Shown here: in pieces, positions 44,139-53,901 of the stretch | Layout of the letters: each line of letters opens with the position of its first letter | Numbering within the stretch: position 1 is the stretch's first letter | Assembly: GCA_902789725.1 (NCBI GenBank) | Contig: CADAPC010000032.1 | Coordinates: forward strand, 1 to 53,978 | DNA length: 53,978 nt | Direction: 5' to 3' | Origin: an uncultured Bacteroidales bacterium | GTDB lineage: Bacteria; Bacteroidota; Bacteroidia; Bacteroidales; Bacteroidaceae | Program-made: the position numbers and the translations under genes | Notes under the pieces: model-generated | Told to the model about the DNA's origin: nothing | What the model saw: only the letters and a program-made list of their open reading frames with translations | Databases searched by the model: none

Positions 44139-46229
44139 TTAGAACTCCAGTCCTACCATCAGCGAGAAGTTTCGCCCTGGTTCGGGCACATCAATCAGTC
44201 GGTAATAGCTGGTGTGGTCGTAGTAGCGTTTGTTCAGTAAATTGTCTGCATGCAACGCTACTTTAAGCGTGGTGGCACCCATTGCAAAGTGCTTGCCAGC
44301 CGAAGCGTTGAGTGTCCAATGTCCTTTCGTTTTCTTTTCTGGAGGTACAATTTCGTTTTGTGCGCCTACAATGTGGGCATTCATGCCAATGAAGCCTTTG
44401 CCTTTTTTGTTGAACAGGTACTTCAAGCCTCCGTCTATCGACCATGGAGTGGAGAAGGGTAGGGTGTAGCCTTTCTTCTCGCCCGACAATTGTTCGGCAT
44501 AAAGGTATTCTCCTTTCATCTGCATTTCCCAATGCTGGCCGATGGTGTAATCCACTTGGGCTTCGAATCCATAGCGGAGCACCCTCGACTGGGCGTAATA
44601 GTACATCTGCAACCCCTCTACGTAATCCGATGTCGGGTTCATGTAAATGTAGTTGGGGAAGTAGTTGATGTAGGGGTCAACCTGTATGGTCAATGCTTTA
44701 TTGCTAAAGAAGATGCCAGCGTCAAGCTGATAGGCCTCTTCGGCATCGAGTTGCGAATTGCCTTTCTCGTAGCGAAAAATGTGGTAGTTGATGCCGTCTG
44801 CCCCCAATTCCTTGGGTATGGGTACACGGAAACTCTTCCCCGCATTGGCTTTCAGCACCCAATTGCCAATGCTGTAGTTGATGCCGGCTGACCATGTGAT
44901 GCTGTTGAAATTCCGGCTCACTTCTGCCGACCGCTCTTTGAACACTGAGTCGGTTTCTGAAATGGGGGTCTTGTACCAGTCCTCATAATGATGCATGTGT
45001 GTGTGAGCATGGTCATAGCGCACACCTGCATTGAGAATGAGGTTTTCACGAACCGTGTAGCGGTCGAAGACGTATGCACCCACTGTGTTGCTTTTGAATG
45101 CTGGGATGATGAACCCCCATCCGCCCTGCGTGTTGTGCTGATATTCTGCTGCTGCCCCTGCCTGTAGTTCGTGCTGAGGGGCAAGGTGGAGTTTCAGCCC
45201 CACTTTGGCGGTGTAGGTGTCTTTATTAAACCTCCTTTCCATTGTGCCAACAGGTTTAGGCATGAACCCGTGCGACACTGGCTCGGAATGTTCCTCTCGC
45301 CGGTTGTTCTGATAAGCCAAATTGGCTTCTATCATCAGCTGGTCGGTCTGCCAGACAGTGTGGCTCAGCAACTTCAGATGATTCACCCATTGATAGGGCA
45401 AATCTATGTCGCGCGACGAATGATCATAGTCAATATCTGACAGCCGGACCTCTAACCCATGAGCGTTGGCAAAGAATCCGCTTTTGGAGTACGAGTTGGA
45501 CAAGCGGATGTCGGTGTGGAAATGGTTGTTCATATATCCCAGCATCACACTCCCATCTTGTTCCTTCCCTGCTGTGTTTCGCAAGCGGCGGTCTTTCAGA
45601 CGTATAAAATAAGAATAATACTGAATGCTGTCTGTCGGCACCTTGAAGTCGGCATAGTCGATGAGGGTCAGATTGGCACGGTAGAAGAAGTGCTCGTAAC
45701 GTCCACCCACTTTTGCCGAGAGGCCCATCTGTCCGTTGTTTGTGCGCCCGAACAACTGCACCGTTCCCTCAAAAGGCATCACGGGGACATGATTGGTGTA
45801 GAGATTCAGCACCCCACCAATGGCATCTGAACCATGCAGTAATGCAGCAGGGCCTTTGATTACCTCGGCATGGTCGATGGCAAACTGGTCCATCTCCAGC
45901 CCGTGATCGTCACCCCATTGCTGACCTTCATGCTTAATGCCGTCTTCTGTCACCACCATGCGGTTGAAGCCCAAACCGCGAATTGTCGGTTTCGACTGCC
46001 CCGAACCGATGCTCATGGCTTTTATGCCTGGTATTCCTTCCAGGCTTTGCATGAGGCTGCCTGCTATATTCTCTGCTAAATATGCCTGGTTGATGCGCAC
46101 GCTGTTTTGAGATGACCTCATCTGGTAGTCACGCTTAGCAGCATCAACCACCGTCACGCCATTCAGCATGATGGTTGTGTCGTTGGATGCAAATAGCAGC
46201 ATTGCTGTAGCAACTATTGTTGTCAACAT
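44139..46229 (-). CDS. TonB-dependent outer-membrane receptor, ZnuD-like
   Basis: This 696-residue receptor has a short signal (MLTTIVATAMLLFASN), a plug domain (about 20-150; GIKAMSIGSGQSKPTIRGLG, EVIKGPAALLHGSDAIGGVLN) and a 22-strand barrel ending GRNFSLMVGLEF. KHEGQQWGDDHGLE in the plug is a pattern I know from ZnuD-type zinc/heme receptors. Histidine-rich loops (HAHTHMHHYED) also point to zinc or a similar metal. No N-terminal carboxypeptidase-like domain or SusD partner is present, so glycan import is unlikely. It follows a small His/Cys-rich membrane protein gene. Confidence 0.88.
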   Translation of the reverse strand: MLTTIVATAMLLFASNDTTIMLNGVTVVDAAKRDYQMRSSQNSVRINQAYLAENIAGSLMQSLEGIPGIKAMSIGSGQSKPTIRGLGFNRMVVTEDGIKHEGQQWGDDHGLEMDQFAIDHAEVIKGPAALLHGSDAIGGVLNLYTNHVPVMPFEGTVQLFGRTNNGQMGLSAKVGGRYEHFFYRANLTLIDYADFKVPTDSIQYYSYFIRLKDRRLRNTAGKEQDGSVMLGYMNNHFHTDIRLSNSYSKSGFFANAHGLEVRLSDIDYDHSSRDIDLPYQWVNHLKLLSHTVWQTDQLMIEANLAYQNNRREEHSEPVSHGFMPKPVGTMERRFNKDTYTAKVGLKLHLAPQHELQAGAAAEYQHNTQGGWGFIIPAFKSNTVGAYVFDRYTVRENLILNAGVRYDHAHTHMHHYEDWYKTPISETDSVFKERSAEVSRNFNSITWSAGINYSIGNWVLKANAGKSFRVPIPKELGADGINYHIFRYEKGNSQLDAEEAYQLDAGIFFSNKALTIQVDPYINYFPNYIYMNPTSDYVEGLQMYYYAQSRVLRYGFEAQVDYTIGQHWEMQMKGEYLYAEQLSGEKKGYTLPFSTPWSIDGGLKYLFNKKGKGFIGMNAHIVGAQNEIVPPEKKTKGHWTLNASAGKHFAMGATTLKVALHADNLLNKRYYDHTSYYRLIDVPEPGRNFSLMVGLEF

Positions 46230-46312
46230 ACTTTTTCCCTTTCATTGCCAAGGATAATCCTATTTTCATATAGTTAGGATGCTCCTTAAATAAAAACAAA
46301 ACGAAATTGTAT

Positions 46313-46651
46313 TTAGCGAAGAAAGGGAGGTGCTCTCAGGCATATGATTCCTTCAGTGCCTTTGGCGGTGTGTTGCTTCTTGGTACTGAAGGAAATGGTG
46401 GAACAGTGATGATGTGCTGTGAAAATCACGGCTGCCGCCATCAGAAAAGGCAGGCTGAGGAACTGGCAGAGCACACAGTCAAAAGAGCATGTGGTCTGCA
46501 CACCTATGTGCCCGGAATGGGGAATGTGGTGCACACATTCCTCGCACTCCTTCTCTTGCTGATGGACAGAATGGTGCACATGAATGGACGACAAAATCAG
46601 CATTGGCAAAAACACTGCCAATAGCACTACGGAAGAAATATGCCTTTTCAT
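46313..46651 (-). CDS. Small His/Cys-rich membrane protein of metal-receptor operon
   Basis: The product of about 112 residues starts MKRHISSVVLLAVFLPMLIL, one hydrophobic helix, then HVHHSVHQQEKECEECVHHI, CSFDCVLCQFLSLPFLMAAA (a second helix) and HHHCS. It looks like small DUF2946-type proteins that precede metal-linked TonB receptors. The Cys/His clusters suggest metal sensing or scavenging. The start at 46651 follows AAAGAGACG; the ATG at 46663 would lie at the very beginning of the transcript. It leads the operon, about 80 bp before the receptor. Confidence 0.7.
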   Translation of the reverse strand: MKRHISSVVLLAVFLPMLILSSIHVHHSVHQQEKECEECVHHIPHSGHIGVQTTCSFDCVLCQFLSLPFLMAAAVIFTAHHHCSTISFSTKKQHTAKGTEGIICLRAPPFLR

Positions 46652-46668
46652 CGTCTCTTTCATGGGTG

Positions 46669-46700
46669 CAAAGGTACAAATAAGTGAGAAAACAACCAAA
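46669..46700 (-). promoter_or_regulatory. Promoter of metal-receptor operon
   Basis: Minus-strand TTTG (46697-46700), exactly 20 bases, then TACCTTTGC (46668-46676). It drives the His/Cys-rich gene and the receptor operon. No Fur/Zur-type palindrome was recognised. Confidence 0.8.
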
Positions 46701-46755
46701 TGTGGCGCAAAAAAAATGCATTTAGGACAAAATTTCAGACCCTGTCAGCCCGAAA

Positions 46756-46801
46756 GTTTAACGTAGTTTAATTGTTCCCCTCAATGTTTAACGGAGTTTA
46801 A
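46756..46801. repeat. Two 16-bp direct repeats 30 bp apart
   Basis: GTTTAACGTAGTTTAA (46756-46771) and GTTTAACGGAGTTTAA (46786-46801) differ at one base and start 30 bp apart, about three helical turns. They lie between the receptor-operon promoter and the hsp20 promoter candidate and look like paired binding sites for a regulator. Confidence 0.75.
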
Positions 46802-46823
46802 AAAGTTTGACAAAGTGGCAGTT

Positions 46824-46838
46824 AGGCACGAAACTTGT
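46824..46838 (+). promoter_or_regulatory. Sigma-54-like promoter of hsp20
   Basis: AGGCAC-GAAAC-TTGT resembles the -24/-12 consensus TGGCAC-N5-TTGC, apart from the first and last base. TTTGACA and GTGGCAG lie just upstream. The leader would be about 110 nt. Confidence 0.4.
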
Positions 46839-46960
46839 TCTTATGTAAGGCAGAACGCGGTTAGCTCGAGGGAGTTCTGAAAACGCTGAGAGCCACGCAT
46901 TCCAAACTACAACAATAAAAAAATTATCAACAACTAATAAAAACTAAGGAGGACAAAACT

Positions 46961-47404
46961 ATGATGCCTACAGTTTATTCAACACGCAACCAGGGATGGA
47001 TTCCCGCATTGTTCAACGATTTCTTCAACGACAACTGGATGCCAGCAGTGAAGTATCACACTTCAGCACCTGCTGTCAACGTTTCAGAAGACGAGAAAGA
47101 GTATAAGGTTGAGATTGCTGCCCCAGGCATGACTAAGGAGGACTTCACCATCCAACTCTCTACCGAAGGCGACATGATCATCAGCATGGAAAAGAAAACC
47201 GAAAACAAGGAGGAGAAGGAAAAGAAGACCTACCTCCGCAGGGAGTTCAGCTATAGCAAGTTCGAACAGCGCTTCACGCTTCCCGACAATGTGGAGAAAA
47301 CGAAAATCAGCGCAGGGATGGAACATGGCGTGCTGACTATCAACATCCCGAAGAAGACTGAAGAGGAAAAGGCTAAGGAAACCTTGAACATCGAAATTAA
47401 GTAA
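46961..47404 (+). CDS. Small heat-shock protein, Hsp20/alpha-crystallin family
   Basis: This ATP-independent holdase is 147 residues. It has a short N-terminal arm (WIPALFNDFFNDNWMP), an alpha-crystallin domain (about 38-135; EYKVEIAAPGMTKEDFTI, then GVLTINIPKK) and the C-terminal IEI anchor in LNIEIK. An unusually strong Shine-Dalgarno, AAGGAGG, lies at 46946-46952, nine bases before the ATG, which is rare among these genes and suggests high translation. It sits upstream of groESL with its own terminator, so all three form a heat-shock cluster. Confidence 0.95.
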   Translation: MMPTVYSTRNQGWIPALFNDFFNDNWMPAVKYHTSAPAVNVSEDEKEYKVEIAAPGMTKEDFTIQLSTEGDMIISMEKKTENKEEKEKKTYLRREFSYSKFEQRFTLPDNVEKTKISAGMEHGVLTINIPKKTEEEKAKETLNIEIK

Positions 47405-47471
47405 ACCTCCCTCTCTGTCCGGAAAAGGGAGTTCAAGAAAAGACGGACGTTTTCAAAATAGCGTCTGGAAA

Positions 47472-47514
47472 GGGAAAGTGGCTGCATCCGATGATGCGGT
47501 CACTTTTCCTTTTC
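47472..47514 (+). terminator. Terminator after hsp20
   Basis: GGAAAGTG pairs with CACTTTTCC and GCATC with GATGC in one extended hairpin, followed by TTTTCTTG. Confidence 0.7.
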
Positions 47515-47580
47515 TTGAACCTTACAAATGCGCATGTTTGGCATGTCTGTTTCGCTTTGTCACCCTTGTTGTGCCAGTTT

Positions 47581-47622
47581 GTCAGTTGTGTCAGTTTCTT
47601 GTCAGTGTGGCATCACGTTTGT
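47581..47622 (+). promoter_or_regulatory. Sigma-54-like promoter and GTCAGT repeats before groES
   Basis: TGGCAT-CACGT-TTGT at 47608-47622 has the same spacing as the element before hsp20. GTCAGT occurs three times just upstream (47581, 47590, 47601). No CIRCE operator (TTAGCACTC-N9-GAGTGCTAA) is present. Confidence 0.4.
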
Positions 47623-47692
47623 GAGTAGAAAGAGGTTGGAAAGAGAGAATACATATATTATTTATATAAACTCTAAAAAACTAAAAAAGACT

Positions 47693-47965
47693 ATGAACAT
47701 TCAACCATTGGCAGACAGGGTGCTGGTGCTCCCGAAGCCTGCGGAAGAAAAGACAGTGGGCGGAATCATCATTCCTGACACTGCAAAAGAAAAGCCCTTG
47801 CAGGGCGAAGTTGTTGCTTGTGGCAACGGTACGAAAGACGAAGAGATGGTCGTGAAAGTGGGCGATCAGGTGCTTTATGGCAAGTACTCTGGCAGCGAAC
47901 TGGAATACGACGGAGTGAAGTATCTCATCATGCGTCAGAGCGACGTGCTGGCTATTCTTAAATAA
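47693..47965 (+). CDS. groES: Co-chaperonin GroES
   Basis: This 90-residue lid of the GroEL chaperonin starts [14 protein letters not shown] and has the mobile-loop segment [19 protein letters not shown] and the end [14 protein letters not shown]. The frame is open upstream to 47528 but only the ATG at 47693 gives the family start. groEL follows after 21 bp. Candidate heat-shock control elements lie at 47581-47622. Confidence 0.97.
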   Translation: MNIQPLADRVLVLPKPAEEKTVGGIIIPDTAKEKPLQGEVVACGNGTKDEEMVVKVGDQVLYGKYSGSELEYDGVKYLIMRQSDVLAILK

Positions 47966-49615
<1,650 letters not shown>

Positions 49616-49645
49616 GCCAAAACTACTATTATTAATAGAAAAAGA

Positions 49646-49677
49646 GGCTCTGGGCACAACGCTCAGGGTCTTTTTTT
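49646..49677 (+). terminator. Terminator after groESL
   Basis: GGCTCTGGGC pairs with GCTCAGGGTC (three G-U pairs) over ACAAC, followed by seven T. Confidence 0.85.
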
Positions 49678-49718
49678 GTGCGCTATTTATGCTTTCCTTT
49701 ATAAATGTGCAATAATTT

Positions 49719-49750
49719 TTTGGTCAATCCGATGTTTCTTTTTATCTTTG
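49719..49750 (+). promoter_or_regulatory. Promoter of panE-like gene
   Basis: TTTG (49719-49722), 20 bases, then TATCTTTG (49743-49750), 64 bp before the start codon. The transcript may continue through DUF4861. Confidence 0.8.
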
Positions 49751-49814
49751 TGGCTTGAAAAGAAAGGGGGGGTGACCCACGAGTGAATTTCTAATCTAAT
49801 GGAATAAGAAGAAA

Positions 49815-50729
49815 ATGAAATATGGAGTGATAGGAGCGGGAGCTGTTGGAGGCTACTATGGCAGTAAGTTGGTGAATGCAGGCAAGGAAGTGCATTTCCT
49901 TTTTCATAAACATTTCGACTATGTGAAACAGCATGGGTTGCAAGTGGATTCGTGCGATGGAAGCTTTCATTTAGACGATTTGAATGCTTACCAACATGCT
50001 GAAGATATGCCACCGTGCGATGTGGTGCTGGTGGGATTGAAGACGGTGAACAACTATTTGCTCCCCAAGCTTCTGTCTCCACTTTTGAAAGATGACACCT
50101 TAGTGGTTTTGATTCAGAACGGAATTGGGGTGGAGGAGGATTTGCAGAAACTGATGCCCAAGGTGCAGTTGGCAGCAGGATTGGCGTTTATATGTTGTGC
50201 TAAATCCCAACCGGGATTGATAGAACATCAATGTTATGGTTACATCAACATTGGTAACTATTCTTGCAAGAATCCTGATCTCATCTTAACTGTCATCAAT
50301 GATTTCCGTGAGGCTGGAGTGGATGCCAACGAAGTGGAGTATGATGAAGCGCGATGGAAGAAAGCTGTATGGAATATGCCTTTCAACGGTATGACTGTAG
50401 CCCTACAAACCCAAACGGACGTCCTTTTGAAGAGTCCTCACACCATGCAGTTGATTAAAGATCAGATGTTGGAAGTGATTCAAGCCGCTCAGGCTTGTGG
50501 GGTGAAGAACATTGATGACACTTTTGCCGACAAAATGATAGACAACACCCTCAACATGACGCCTTATTCGCCCAGCATGAAACTCGATTTCGACTTTCAT
50601 CGTCCCATGGAGATTGAATATATTTATTCTCGTCCCATCCAAGAAGCTCGAAAAGCAGGCTACCGCATGGCTAAATTGGAAATGCTGGAAGCTGAACTGA
50701 GATTCATCGAAATGAACAGGAAAAATTAA
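49815..50729 (+). CDS. panE: 2-dehydropantoate 2-reductase (ketopantoate reductase)
   Basis: This enzyme reduces 2-dehydropantoate to pantoate with NADPH in coenzyme A synthesis. The 304-residue protein has the Rossmann motif GAGAVGGYYG (7-16), VLVGLKT with the catalytic-type lysine, LIQNGIGVEE, and the C-terminal helical domain with KAVWNMPFNGM and PSMKLDFDFHRPMEIEYI (typical ApbA_C). Related ApbA-fold reductases with other substrates cannot be excluded. No other pantothenate genes are near. It has its own promoter. Confidence 0.88.
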   Translation: MKYGVIGAGAVGGYYGSKLVNAGKEVHFLFHKHFDYVKQHGLQVDSCDGSFHLDDLNAYQHAEDMPPCDVVLVGLKTVNNYLLPKLLSPLLKDDTLVVLIQNGIGVEEDLQKLMPKVQLAAGLAFICCAKSQPGLIEHQCYGYINIGNYSCKNPDLILTVINDFREAGVDANEVEYDEARWKKAVWNMPFNGMTVALQTQTDVLLKSPHTMQLIKDQMLEVIQAAQACGVKNIDDTFADKMIDNTLNMTPYSPSMKLDFDFHRPMEIEYIYSRPIQEARKAGYRMAKLEMLEAELRFIEMNRKN

Positions 50730-50764
50730 ACTATTTACAATTTTATAAAATTACTAACTAACCA

Positions 50765-51997
50765 ATGAAACAGACCTTTATCTTATTGTTCGCCTTGATG
50801 TGGGCGGCTGTGTTGAATGCAGCTGACCAACTCACCATCACGGTGTCGAACCCCCTCACACAAGCACGAGTGGAAATGATTGAAACGGATGCGGCTTTGC
50901 TGAAAAAGAAACTTGGCACAAATGAAATGATTGTGACTGATGCGGATGGAAAGGAAATTCCTTCGCAACTGACTTGGGACGGAAAACTCATCTTCCAAGT
51001 GGGAGTGGGGGGAAAAACGAAATCTGTCTATTACGTAAAAAGGGGCACTCCGCAAACGTATGAAGCCCGTGCGAAGGGGCGACTCTTTACTGAACGTCAG
51101 GATGAGTTCGGATGGGAAAATGACCGCGTGGCTTACCGTGTGTATGGACATGGGGGTGCTGTGGGGTACGACTTCTTCAACAAAAACACGTCCGACCTCA
51201 TGTTGGATTATTGGTATGCCTCTGAGCAGAATCAGGAAATGCGCTCGGTGAGCAAACAACTGCACGAACGGGGCTATCATGACTTGGCTGACCAAGTGTA
51301 TAACGCATTTTGCTACCACATCGATCACGGCAAGGGAATGGATTGCTACACGGTAGGTCCCACGCTGGGTGGTGGAGCCAATGCGCTGCTGAAAACAGAT
51401 GGAACTCTCTTCATGCCACAATGTTATAAAGTTTTCGAAATTCTTGATAAGGGTCCTTTGCGTTTCACTGTGAAATTTACTTATCCTACTCAAGATTTTC
51501 AGGGGGAGAAAGTAACAGAAACTCGCATTATATCGCTTGATGCTGGTTCGCATTTCAACAGAGTCACCCTCTCTTACGAAGGTCTTTCAAAACCTGTCCA
51601 GATGGCATCGGGCATCGTTGTCCACAATTCCAATCCTACCGCCTACGTCCTCTCGCAGGAGAACGGATACATGGGTTATGAAGACTTGGGCGATGCTTCG
51701 GTGTATAACGCAAAATACAAGAACGAACTAGCCAAGAAGATGGGGAAAATCTATGTGGGAACGCTCTATCCCGACAAAGCCATTCAGGTGTCTTACCAGC
51801 AAAGGGAGAACGGCATCGCCACTGGGCATATTCTCGCCATCACCACTTATCGTCCTACTACCAGCTACACCTACTACTTCGGCAGTGGCTGGGACAAGAA
51901 TGTATCTACCAACTTTCACAACCTGACAGATTGGGAAGCCTTCCTTAGCGATGCTGCCAAAGCTGTGAGAAATCCGCTGAAAGTATCAGTAAAATAA
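50765..51997 (+). CDS. DUF4861 exported protein
   Basis: The 410-residue product has a signal peptide (MKQTFILLFALMWAAVLNA) and a beta-rich body. ENDRVAYRVYGHGGAVGYDFF, CYHIDHGKGMDCYTVGPTLGGGANAL, LDAGSHFNRVTLSYEG and TYYFGSGWDKN are typical of DUF4861. That family is often found in polysaccharide utilisation loci that use uronic-acid or rhamnogalacturonan chains, so a glycan-related enzyme or binding role is likely. Here no SusC/SusD or lyase gene is near. It lies 35 bp after the panE-like gene and may be co-transcribed. Confidence 0.82.
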   Translation: MKQTFILLFALMWAAVLNAADQLTITVSNPLTQARVEMIETDAALLKKKLGTNEMIVTDADGKEIPSQLTWDGKLIFQVGVGGKTKSVYYVKRGTPQTYEARAKGRLFTERQDEFGWENDRVAYRVYGHGGAVGYDFFNKNTSDLMLDYWYASEQNQEMRSVSKQLHERGYHDLADQVYNAFCYHIDHGKGMDCYTVGPTLGGGANALLKTDGTLFMPQCYKVFEILDKGPLRFTVKFTYPTQDFQGEKVTETRIISLDAGSHFNRVTLSYEGLSKPVQMASGIVVHNSNPTAYVLSQENGYMGYEDLGDASVYNAKYKNELAKKMGKIYVGTLYPDKAIQVSYQQRENGIATGHILAITTYRPTTSYTYYFGSGWDKNVSTNFHNLTDWEAFLSDAAKAVRNPLKVSVK

Positions 51998-52071
51998 ACC
52001 GCACACAGGCAAGGGGACATTTCTACATTTTTTGCTACACGTTTCTTCACTTTTTATTAAAACGCGTATAG

Positions 52072-52500
52072 ATGATGAAAACTTATCTTTGTATTTCCGA
52101 TAGGCAGGTAGCTTTGGAAGATCATCTCTCCAAGGCCAGAACATTGATTCCTTTAGGCAGGAAGTCGGAAGAAGCCTACAATGTCCTTGCGTTGGAAGAC
52201 ACTGCCCTCGATACCTTTCAGTGTCAATTTTCCTGCACAGAAGCAGGATGGAAAATCAACGATGGGCAATGGCGAACAGATTGCCCAAAGGGCATACTTT
52301 CTCGCTTACAGCATGCCTGCAACCTCTGCATGGGCCGATGTGTCAACACGCATCCAGGACGGCCCACCTACGGATGGAGAATGCCGCAAAACCCCACCAT
52401 GCTCAATGGTCAATCCATCCGTCCTGAGGGTGTCATCCTAAAGGACGGCGACATCATCACGGCAGGGCGTACTCACATGCAAGTGATGGTGAAGAACTAA
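52072..52500 (+). CDS. Divergent FHA-like domain protein
   Basis: The 142-residue product looks like a single FHA beta-sandwich: LIPLGRKSEEAYNVLALED at the start, FQCQFSCTEAGWKIND in the middle, and TMLNGQSIRPEGVILKDGDI then ITAGRTHMQVMV at the end. The GR and NG positions of FHA domains are present, but the phosphothreonine-binding S-x-x-H is replaced by a Cys-containing FQCQF. An insert of about 35 residues with CNLCMGRC lies before the NG loop. It is cytoplasmic and short. Whether it still binds phosphothreonine is doubtful. It is followed after about 30 bp by recX. Confidence 0.6.
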   Translation: MMKTYLCISDRQVALEDHLSKARTLIPLGRKSEEAYNVLALEDTALDTFQCQFSCTEAGWKINDGQWRTDCPKGILSRLQHACNLCMGRCVNTHPGRPTYGWRMPQNPTMLNGQSIRPEGVILKDGDIITAGRTHMQVMVKN

Positions 52501-52531
52501 CATTGCAAGATAATTCTCAACTCTCACCTCT

Positions 52532-53035
52532 ATGGAAAAGAAAATACATCAATGGACAGAACAGGAGGCTTATGAACGTTTGGCTGCTCAGTGTGCGCAG
52601 GCAGAACTGTGCCAGTGGGATGCTGAACGGAAAATGCGACGATGGAACTTGTCTTCTGAAGCGATGGAACGCATCATCGCAAAGCTGGTGAAGGAACGTT
52701 TCATCGACGAAGGGCGCTTCTCGCTGGCTTTTGCCAAAGATAAGTTCCGCTACAACCATTGGGGAAAGGTGAGGATTGAGCAAGAACTGAAGTTACGGCA
52801 TGTGGCTGGGCAACACATCAGCCAGGCTCTGGAAGTGATTGAGAGCGAAGAGAGTGAATCTGCCCTGAGGGAAATAATCCAGAAGAAGCGCCCTTCGGTG
52901 AAGGGGAAAAATGAACATGAAATTCGTGCCAAACTGATACGTTTTGCATTGGGAAAAGGGTTTCGGATGGACGAAATAGTGAAAGTAGTGGGAAGTATGG
53001 ATGACAATGAAGAAATGGAGGATGAACAATGGTGA
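52532..53035 (+). CDS. recX: Regulatory protein RecX
   Basis: This is a modulator of RecA filaments, 167 residues and almost all helical, in three-helix RecX repeats: EAYERLAAQCAQAELCQWDAERKMRRW, IIAKLVKERFIDEGRFSLAFAKDKFRYNHWGKVRIEQELKLR, and a third repeat in about 100-155. The second repeat is the best conserved. recA is not in the window. Its last codons overlap the HAD phosphatase start by 7 bp. Confidence 0.88.
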   Translation: MEKKIHQWTEQEAYERLAAQCAQAELCQWDAERKMRRWNLSSEAMERIIAKLVKERFIDEGRFSLAFAKDKFRYNHWGKVRIEQELKLRHVAGQHISQALEVIESEESESALREIIQKKRPSVKGKNEHEIRAKLIRFALGKGFRMDEIVKVVGSMDDNEEMEDEQW

Positions 53036-53700
53036 GTACATTGATTTTTGACCTTGACGGTACCTTGATGAATACGCTGGACGATTTGCACGACAGCGTA
53101 TGTTATGCTTTGCAACAAGTAGGGATGCCCTTACTGGACAAAAAGGACACGCGGCGATTTTTGGGAAACGGCATCGCCAACCTGGTTGCCAAGTCTGTTA
53201 CTCACGTCGCTCCTATGGCTGACGATGCCTTGAAAGCAAGGACATTGGAGATTTTTCGTGCATACTACGTGAAGCATTCAATGGATAAGACGCTTCCTTA
53301 CGAGGGGGTGCTGCCCATGCTTGCTGAATGTAAAAGGCATGGGTTGTTTACAGCTATCGTGAGTAACAAGCTTGATCCTGCCGTGAAAGACTTGCATAAG
53401 ATGTTCTTTGCTGATTACATAGACATAGCCATTGGTGAAACTCCCGCTGTGAAGCGTAAGCCAGCACCCGACATGGTGAACGAAGCCATTCGGCAGCTGT
53501 CTCTCCTTCATGGAAGGGAAATTCCGAAATCGGAATGCATCTACATCGGCGACAGCGAGGTGGATATTCAAACGGCTCGCAACGCAGGCCTTGAGTGCAT
53601 AGCCGTGAGTTGGGGGTTCAGAGACAGAGATTGGCTGGTGAAATCGGGTGCAACGATTATCATTGACCGTCCTGACGAATTGTTGACTCGTTTTACATAA
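53029..53700 (+). CDS. gph: HAD-family phosphatase, phosphoglycolate phosphatase-like
   Basis: This 223-residue HAD hydrolase has the catalytic motif FDLDGTLMNT (nucleophile D9 and D11), a helical cap, VSNKLDP as motif II, RKPAPDM with the motif III lysine, and YIGDSEVDIQTA as motif IV. It fits phosphoglycolate phosphatase (Gph), though many HAD enzymes share this plan. It overlaps recX by 7 bp, so the pair is co-expressed. A terminator follows. Confidence 0.85.
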   Translation: MVSTLIFDLDGTLMNTLDDLHDSVCYALQQVGMPLLDKKDTRRFLGNGIANLVAKSVTHVAPMADDALKARTLEIFRAYYVKHSMDKTLPYEGVLPMLAECKRHGLFTAIVSNKLDPAVKDLHKMFFADYIDIAIGETPAVKRKPAPDMVNEAIRQLSLLHGREIPKSECIYIGDSEVDIQTARNAGLECIAVSWGFRDRDWLVKSGATIIIDRPDELLTRFT

Positions 53701-53734
53701 AAACGTGCCTGTTTCGTTCCAAAACACCAAAAGT

Positions 53735-53767
53735 CCTTTTCTTTTATATCGGGAAAGGATTTTTTTC
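53735..53767 (+). terminator. Terminator after gph
   Basis: TCCTTTTC pairs with GGAAAGGA, then six or more T follow. It lies about 35 bp after the stop. Confidence 0.75.
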
Positions 53768-53775
53768 TTGTTTTT

Positions 53776-53807
53776 TTTGCTCCAATTCATTTTTTGTCTT
53801 ACCTTTG
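53776..53807 (+). promoter_or_regulatory. Promoter at right edge
   Basis: TTTG (53776-53779), 20 bases, then TACCTTTGC (53800-53808). It reads toward the interrupted gene that starts at 53860. Confidence 0.8.
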
Positions 53808-53859
53808 CCATCGTGATTACAACCTATATCTAATTCATAACATAAAAAACGTAACACTT

Positions 53860-53901
53860 ATGAAAAGAATCTTTTATTTGGTTCATCCGACAAATGCATA
53901 G
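53860..53901 (+). pseudogene. First codons of a gene cut by an ISL3-type element
   Basis: An ATG 53 bp after a consensus promoter starts MKRIFYLV, like a signal peptide. It then runs into the end of the insertion element and stops after 13 codons. Only about seven codons belong to the original gene, which cannot be identified. Confidence 0.55.

Noticed and set aside
47528..47692. Extended groES N-terminus starting at 47528
   Set aside because: The added residues are Cys-rich, unlike GroES, and cover the promoter region; the family start is at 47693.
50765..51997. DUF4861 as evidence of a polysaccharide utilisation locus
   Set aside because: There is no SusC/SusD pair, lyase or hydrolase adjacent; the neighbours are panE-like and FHA-like genes.
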